A stretch of DNA of 64,000 nucleotides, taken from Acidimicrobiales bacterium. Lineage in GTDB: Bacteria; Actinomycetota; Acidimicrobiia; Acidimicrobiales; AC-14. A program made the translations under genes and the position numbers. The notes beneath the pieces are model-generated. The model ran no database searches, was not told the DNA's origin, and saw only the letters and a program-made list of their open reading frames with translations. Numbering within the stretch: position 1 is the first letter of the stretch; every line of letters starts with the position of its first letter. Shown here piece after piece: positions 59,535 through 64,000 of this stretch. Where the stretch lies: contig JAODBK010000100.1 in NCBI GenBank assembly GCA_025463925.1, positions 62,001-126,000 on the forward strand. The letters run 5' to 3'.

Positions 59535-60737
59535 TCATACCACCCACGGGTAGTCGTCCGCGGGTTCGTAGACGATCCCCCGTGCCAGCAGGTCGTCGAT
59601 CACCTCTCCCGAGTACCCGATGCGCTCCATCACCTCACGGGTGTGCTCGCCGACGAGCGGCGGGGGACCGAAGGGCCCGGTCGGCGCGTCGGAGAAGTCG
59701 ATCAGGGTCCCGAACTGCCTGATCAGCCCGAGCGTCGGGTGGGTGTACTCGGTGACCAGGCCAAGGCGCTCGTTGTCGCCGTCGTGGAGTGCCAGCTCGC
59801 CGTCGTTCGTGTCGATCGAAACCGCGCATGGGATCCCGGCGTCCCGGAAGAGGTCACGCCAACTGACGGCGGTACGCGTGAGAAACGCGCGCTCGAGATC
59901 CAGTTCGATCTCGGTCCGTGCGGCGATTCGTGTCGCGCGGTCCTCGTAGCGCGGCCCGAGGTGTTCCACACCGAGCAGCCGGCACATCGAGCTCCAGTGG
60001 CCGGTGCCGTGGGCGACGACCTGGATCCAGCTGTGCTGCGTCTCGTACAGACGGTGACACGGCGACACGCCCGTCTGGGCGCGATCGAGCGACGGTCGGG
60101 TCGGCCCAGGGTTCCCGTCGACGAGGAACACGTCAGATCCGAAGACGGCGGCCCCGTTGAGCAGCGATGTCCACAGGTCCTGACCTTCTCCCGTCCGGCG
60201 TTGATGGAAGAGTGCGGCCAGGACGCCGATCACCGACACCATGGCGTTCGCCGTGTCAGTCATCCCGAACCGCAGATACAGCGGTGCGTTGTCGGCGGCG
60301 ACAGGACCCGCTTCGTACTCGAGGCCACTCGCCGCCTGAAAGAGCGGGTCCAGCCCACCGAAGTCCGAAAGCGGGCCGTCAGCACCGTAGGCATAGGTGT
60401 TGCAGTGGACGAGCCGAGGATTCCGCGCCCGCAGCACCTCGTAGTCGATGCCGAGTCGCGCCGCTGTGCCCTTGGTCATGTTGTGGTGGACGACGTCGGC
60501 GATCTCGGCGAGCCGCAGGACGATCTCGCGACCTTCAGAAGTCTTGAGATCGACGGCAACATCCTTCTTGCCCCGCTGGCAACCGATGAACGGCATGCCC
60601 GCCATCCGCATGGCGTCGCCCCGTACCGGCTCCACCTTGATGACCTCTGCGCCGAGGTCGCCGAGCAACATGGCGCCGTACGGTCCGGCCAGGTACTGAC
60701 CGAGGTCGAGAACGACGACGCCGCTCAGCGGGCCCAC
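59535..60737 (-). CDS. CaiB/BaiF (class III) CoA-transferase, catalytic-Asp subunit
   Basis: A 400-aa class III CoA-transferase (VVVLDLGQYLAGPYGAMLLG). The catalytic Asp is kept at D161 (FGMTDTANAM). The GTG at 60737 has GAAGG 7 bases upstream and lies 10 bases after the stop of the next CoA-transferase gene, which lacks this Asp. The pair mirrors the two halves of the fused protein at 5752-8151, so a heterodimer is likely. The acyl acceptor is unknown. Confidence 0.92.
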   Translation of the reverse strand: MGPLSGVVVLDLGQYLAGPYGAMLLGDLGAEVIKVEPVRGDAMRMAGMPFIGCQRGKKDVAVDLKTSEGREIVLRLAEIADVVHHNMTKGTAARLGIDYEVLRARNPRLVHCNTYAYGADGPLSDFGGLDPLFQAASGLEYEAGPVAADNAPLYLRFGMTDTANAMVSVIGVLAALFHQRRTGEGQDLWTSLLNGAAVFGSDVFLVDGNPGPTRPSLDRAQTGVSPCHRLYETQHSWIQVVAHGTGHWSSMCRLLGVEHLGPRYEDRATRIAARTEIELDLERAFLTRTAVSWRDLFRDAGIPCAVSIDTNDGELALHDGDNERLGLVTEYTHPTLGLIRQFGTLIDFSDAPTGPFGPPPLVGEHTREVMERIGYSGEVIDDLLARGIVYEPADDYPWVV

Positions 60738-60747
60738 GGGCTCGCCT

Positions 60748-61953
60748 TCACTGGACGCCGTTCTGGACGATTCCGGCCGCGATCAACGCGTCGACGTCGG
60801 CGTCGGACATCCCGCTCTCGGTGAGTACCTCTCGACTGTGCTCACCGATTCGCGGTTGGCCGCCGCGGACGGCGCCCGGAGTCCTGGTGAGCACCGCTGG
60901 GACGCCGACCTGGGTGGTCGCACCGAGGTCGGCGTCATCCACCTCGACCGCCATGCCGTTCGCCAGGAACTGCGGGTGTCGGAACAGTTCCGTCATCGGA
61001 ACGATGGCCTCTGCGCCGAGCTTGGCATTGCGAAATGCGTCGATCAGCTCCTTCCGGTCCCAGTTGCGGTAGGCATCGCGGAGTCGGGCCTCGTGTCGGG
61101 CGCGCGCGGCAGGGTCCCGCATCAGTTCGGCGACATCGACCGGCTGGATGCCGAGGACATCTTCGACGGTGCGCGTCGGTGTGAGCCCCGAGATCGTCGC
61201 TGCGTGGACCCATTCACCATGCGCGCATTCAAAGATCGAACCCTGGTGGATTCCAGGTGGATACGACTTCTGCATGACGCTCCGCAGGCTCGCGTCACTT
61301 CGCTCCTGCTCCTGCCAGATCTGCGTCGTGTAGGCCAAGACGCCCTGGTAAAGGGATGTCTGCACGTGCTCGCCCCGGCCGGTCGACTCGCGTCGGACCA
61401 GCGCGGCAAGCACACCGGCTGCGACGAGGAAGCACGTGGCCATGCTTGGCGCCGGGAAGTGCAAGAACACGGGACCCCGCCGCCATCCGGGCTGTTCGTG
61501 CTGCATCCCCGAGCACGCTTGCACGAGCGAGTCCCAACCCGGCTGGTTCGCAAAGCGATGGCCTGGCGGGTACGCCGGCGCCGAGCAGTACACGAGTCGC
61601 GGGCGTGTGGGGAAGATGTCGTCGTAGGCCAACCCGAGGCGGCCCATCGTTCCCGGGCTGAAGGTTTCGACCAGTACGTCGCTGCTGTCGCAGAGGCGAA
61701 GGAACGTCTCTTGGCCGGCTTCCTGTTTGAGGTCCAAGACGATCGAACGCCGGCCGCGATTCCACACGCGGTAGCCGGGGTGCGCGCGGAAGGGATCTCC
61801 GCCAGGTGGCTCGACCTTGATCACGTCAGCGCCGAGGTCGGCGAGCAGCATGACGCCGACCGGGCCGGCGATGCCCCAACTCAGGTCGAGCACGCGTACG
61901 CCCCGGAGCGGACCGTCGGCCTGGTTCACCGATCGACTACCTGGGCAACGCAT
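60748..61953 (-). CDS. CaiB/BaiF (class III) CoA-transferase, subunit without catalytic Asp
   Basis: A 401-aa CoA-transferase-fold protein. Its start (VLDLSWGIAGPVGVMLLADL, later GGDPFRAHPGYRVW) is very close to domain 1 of the fused protein at 5752-8151. At the catalytic position it reads FPAPSMATCF (166-175) with no Asp, as does that domain 1. It is probably the non-catalytic partner of the subunit encoded downstream at 59535. The start is uncertain: ATG 61953 or GTG 61929, neither with a clear ribosome site. Confidence 0.9.
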   Translation of the reverse strand: MRCPGSRSVNQADGPLRGVRVLDLSWGIAGPVGVMLLADLGADVIKVEPPGGDPFRAHPGYRVWNRGRRSIVLDLKQEAGQETFLRLCDSSDVLVETFSPGTMGRLGLAYDDIFPTRPRLVYCSAPAYPPGHRFANQPGWDSLVQACSGMQHEQPGWRRGPVFLHFPAPSMATCFLVAAGVLAALVRRESTGRGEHVQTSLYQGVLAYTTQIWQEQERSDASLRSVMQKSYPPGIHQGSIFECAHGEWVHAATISGLTPTRTVEDVLGIQPVDVAELMRDPAARARHEARLRDAYRNWDRKELIDAFRNAKLGAEAIVPMTELFRHPQFLANGMAVEVDDADLGATTQVGVPAVLTRTPGAVRGGQPRIGEHSREVLTESGMSDADVDALIAAGIVQNGVQ

Positions 61954-62086
61954 CGCGCGGTGAGCATCCGTGGGCCTTCGATGCGGGCGAACCTACCAAC
62001 ACCGCTCCGCCGTGCACTCGCGCGTCCGGCAGGTGCGCGCCCATGCCGGATGAAGGCGATGAGTCGGCCGCGCATACTGTCGATTC

Positions 62087-62956
62087 GTGTTCGTCTCCAA
62101 GAAGATGCCCGACGTCCTGCGGCTCGTGCCCATCGGCGCTGGGACATACTCGGCGCCGTCCGAGGACCGTCCCCAGGCGGCGCGCGACGTTGTGTTCGGC
62201 GGCCAGATCCTTGCTCAGATGATCATCGCTTCCGCGATGGCGCGTGACTTCACCAAAGAGGTGAAGTCGATCCACACGATATTTGCCCGCCCGGGAAGCC
62301 TTTCAGAGCCCCTCATCTATGAGGTCGAATCGATGCAGGACGGGCGGACGTTCGGCAGCGACACCGTGACGTGTCGCCAAGCCGGCAAGATCGTGGCTCG
62401 GGGTTTGATCCTGCTCAACGTGGACGAGCCGAACGTCATCTCCCACGTGACCGTGCGGCCGCCCGACGTACCGCGTCCGGGTCCTGGCGTTGCGGTTGCC
62501 GATGCTCGCGTTGTCCCAGGCGCCGAAGCCGTCATCTGTGGTCGCATCGACTCGGCCGACCAGGACGCCGCGTCAGCCGCGCTCGCGGTGTGGACCCGAT
62601 ACCCCAAGGGCGCGGAATCGGTGTTGGTCCACCAGGCGGTGTTGTCGTGGGCGAGCGACGGATACCTGATCGGCGCCGCGATGGCGCCGCACCCCGAGTA
62701 CCGCGAAGACATGGCCCATCACACGGTGTCGACGGGCGTCGTGAGTCACACGGTCAACTTCCACGACCGCTTCGATGTCGCTGAGTGGCTGCTCCTCGCG
62801 CACGAGGGCGTCTGGGCCGGGCGCGGGAGGGCGTTCGGTCGCGGCAACGTGTTCGCTGGCGATGGGCGGCTCGTGGCCACATTTACGCAAGACAGCATGA
62901 TCCGCGCCTTTGCCGACGGAAGCCACGACCACATCGCGTCGAACCGTCGTCTATGA
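62087..62956 (+). CDS. Acyl-CoA thioesterase, TesB-like double hotdog
   Basis: A 289-aa protein with two hotdog domains, the first beginning VVFGGQILAQMIIASAM and the second VWTRYPKGAESVLVHQAVLSW. The region LIGAAMAPHP and the closing FHDRFDVAEWLLLAHEG ... AGRGRAFGRGNVF follow acyl-CoA thioesterase II. The GTG at 62087 gives the longest form; an ATG at 62105 is possible. It would hydrolyse acyl-CoA to free CoA, and could act as a release valve for the CoA-transferase or FadE pathway. It is divergent from the CoA-transferase pair. Confidence 0.88.
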   Translation: MFVSKKMPDVLRLVPIGAGTYSAPSEDRPQAARDVVFGGQILAQMIIASAMARDFTKEVKSIHTIFARPGSLSEPLIYEVESMQDGRTFGSDTVTCRQAGKIVARGLILLNVDEPNVISHVTVRPPDVPRPGPGVAVADARVVPGAEAVICGRIDSADQDAASAALAVWTRYPKGAESVLVHQAVLSWASDGYLIGAAMAPHPEYREDMAHHTVSTGVVSHTVNFHDRFDVAEWLLLAHEGVWAGRGRAFGRGNVFAGDGRLVATFTQDSMIRAFADGSHDHIASNRRL

Positions 62957-62967
62957 CGCGGCACACG

Positions 62968-64000
62968 CTAGGTGGCGTTGTGCATCGTCCGGTTCCAGGG
63001 CATTCCCCGATCGAGGGCAGGCTCACGGGGGAGCCCGAGCACCCGATCGCCGATGATGTTGCGCTGGATCTGATCGGTACCGCCAGCAATCGCGAGCGCA
63101 GGACTCCGGACGCAGGCCAGGGCCAGCGGCTCGTCGACTCCCCACGGGTGTGGTTCGTCTTCGCCGTATCCATCGAGGAGCCCGCCATGGCCCTCGAGCA
63201 GCGCAGGCGCCCACTCGGCGAGGCGGCGACTGGTCACCGACATCGCAAGCTTTGCGAGCGAACCCTCCGGCCCGGAGCGACCTTCGGCGCGAAGTGCGTC
63301 GGCACGCAATTGCAAGAGGCGGACGACTTCGACCGCCGCCCAGTGGCGCATCAACTCTGCCTTGAGGACGCGCGCCGTCGTCGAATCCTTGTCCCGTCGC
63401 GCCTGCCAGGCCGCCACGACAGTCGCAATTGCCCCGCCGCCTCGACCCTCGGCCTTGGGGATGTTGTAGCGCTCATATCCGAGCGTCTGTTGGGAGACCG
63501 CCCATCCTTCGTTGACCGGGCCGAGGCGCTCGGTATCCGGGATGTGAACATCGGTGAGAAAGACCTCACAGAAGTGCTTGCCGCCGTCCATCTGCCGAAG
63601 AGGACGCACCTCGACGCCGCTGGTCCGCATGTCGAGTACGAACTCGGTCAGCCCACCGTGCTTGGGCGCGTCGGGGTCGGTACGGGCGAGCAAGATGGCG
63701 ATGTCGGCAGACTGCGCGCCCGACGTCCACACCTTCTGGCCGTTGACCACCCACTCGTCTCCATCTCGAACCGCGCGGGTGGCCAACGACGCGAGGTCGG
63801 ACCCCGATGCCGGCTCGCTGAAAAGCTGGCAACCGAGCAGCTCAGCGGTGAACAAGGGTCGCAGGTACCACCGCTTCTGTAGCTCGGTACCGAAGGTGAC
63901 GATCGTTGCTGCGCCCTGGCCTGCTGCGATGGCGTTGGTGATTCGGCCGCTCGGGGGCGCGCCGGCCGCGGCCAGCCGTTCGTCGACCAATGTCTGGAGC
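62968..64000 (-). CDS. Acyl-CoA dehydrogenase (FadE), 5' end outside window
   Basis: A partial acyl-CoA dehydrogenase whose reading frame runs through the right edge (LQTLVDERLAAAG); about 344 residues are visible. The flavin-binding region is LFSEPASGSDLASLAT, a candidate catalytic Glu lies in LGYERYNIPK, and the C-terminus is AGGTDQIQRNIIGDRVLGLP. It resembles the FadE at 51152 in the GLPREP tail. It is convergent with the thioesterase gene, 11 bases apart. A partner subunit may follow outside the window. Confidence 0.9.
   Translation of the reverse strand, partial: LQTLVDERLAAAGAPPSGRITNAIAAGQGAATIVTFGTELQKRWYLRPLFTAELLGCQLFSEPASGSDLASLATRAVRDGDEWVVNGQKVWTSGAQSADIAILLARTDPDAPKHGGLTEFVLDMRTSGVEVRPLRQMDGGKHFCEVFLTDVHIPDTERLGPVNEGWAVSQQTLGYERYNIPKAEGRGGGAIATVVAAWQARRDKDSTTARVLKAELMRHWAAVEVVRLLQLRADALRAEGRSGPEGSLAKLAMSVTSRRLAEWAPALLEGHGGLLDGYGEDEPHPWGVDEPLALACVRSPALAIAGGTDQIQRNIIGDRVLGLPREPALDRGMPWNRTMHNAT

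Noticed and set aside
60838-62247. 469-codon plus-strand open frame
   Set aside because: Shadow of the CoA-transferase at 60748-61953, running into the thioesterase start in another frame.
1-64000. tRNA, rRNA, CRISPR arrays, insertion sequences, integrases, phage genes
   Set aside because: I looked for tRNA T-loop patterns, regularly spaced repeats, transposase motifs and long terminal repeats and saw none; a covariance-model search was not possible here.

Overview
The window is high-GC, densely coded DNA with GTG/TTG starts, 4-base stop/start overlaps (ATGA, GTGA), many TetR regulators and many acyl-CoA enzymes. This fits an actinobacterium; an environmental lineage such as Acidimicrobiia is plausible, but that is inference. 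I saw no rRNA, tRNA, CRISPR array, insertion sequence or integrase. Most of the DNA forms cassettes that each pair a branched-chain (Liv/HAAT-type) ABC importer with a set of catabolic acyl-CoA or oxygenase genes and a local TetR regulator.

Layout. 1-4.3 kb: end of importer cassette 1 (LivH-LivM-LivG in one chain, cut by the window edge, plus binding protein). 4.4-9.7 kb, minus strand: a DUF35 / thiolase-like / tandem CoA-transferase / MFS operon. 9.8-11.6 kb: amidohydrolase, TetR and a truncated VOC gene. 11.6-18.7 kb: a mixed accessory segment with an orphan ParA, a divergent TetR pair, DsrE, DUF4242 and SnoaL proteins, an HD-GYP/LuxR fusion, an RsbW-like kinase and a probable SelW-type selenoprotein with an in-frame TGA. 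18.8-30.4 kb: importer cassette 2, with TetR, two ABC1/UbiB-family proteins, an SDR, LivF, LivHMG, a membrane-anchored beta-propeller and a binding protein; a shared operator links its parts. 30.4-40.8 kb: cassette 3, where all four transporter domains form one 1338-residue chain, followed by a binding protein, class II aldolase, amidohydrolase, E1 alpha/beta and a free lipoyl domain. 40.9-46.9 kb: Rieske oxygenase, FAD dehydrogenase, EthD-like protein, TetR and amidohydrolase. 47-51.2 kb: cassette 4 (LivHMG, small membrane protein, LivF). 51.2-64 kb: acyl-CoA dehydrogenases, TetR, a StrR-like ParB-fold regulator, acyl-CoA synthetase, enoyl-CoA hydratase, P450, two CoA-transferases, thioesterase and a partial acyl-CoA dehydrogenase.

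How it may work together. The importers would bring in small organic acids or amide-like compounds. Hydrolases, oxygenases and dehydrogenases would convert them, CoA-transferases or the synthetase would activate them, and beta-oxidation or aldolase-type enzymes would degrade them. The substrates cannot be read from the sequence. The most unusual items are the recoded SelW-like gene, the all-in-one importer, the cassette with two UbiB-family proteins tied together by a repeated TetR operator, and the matching fused and split CoA-transferase pairs in which one half lacks the catalytic aspartate.
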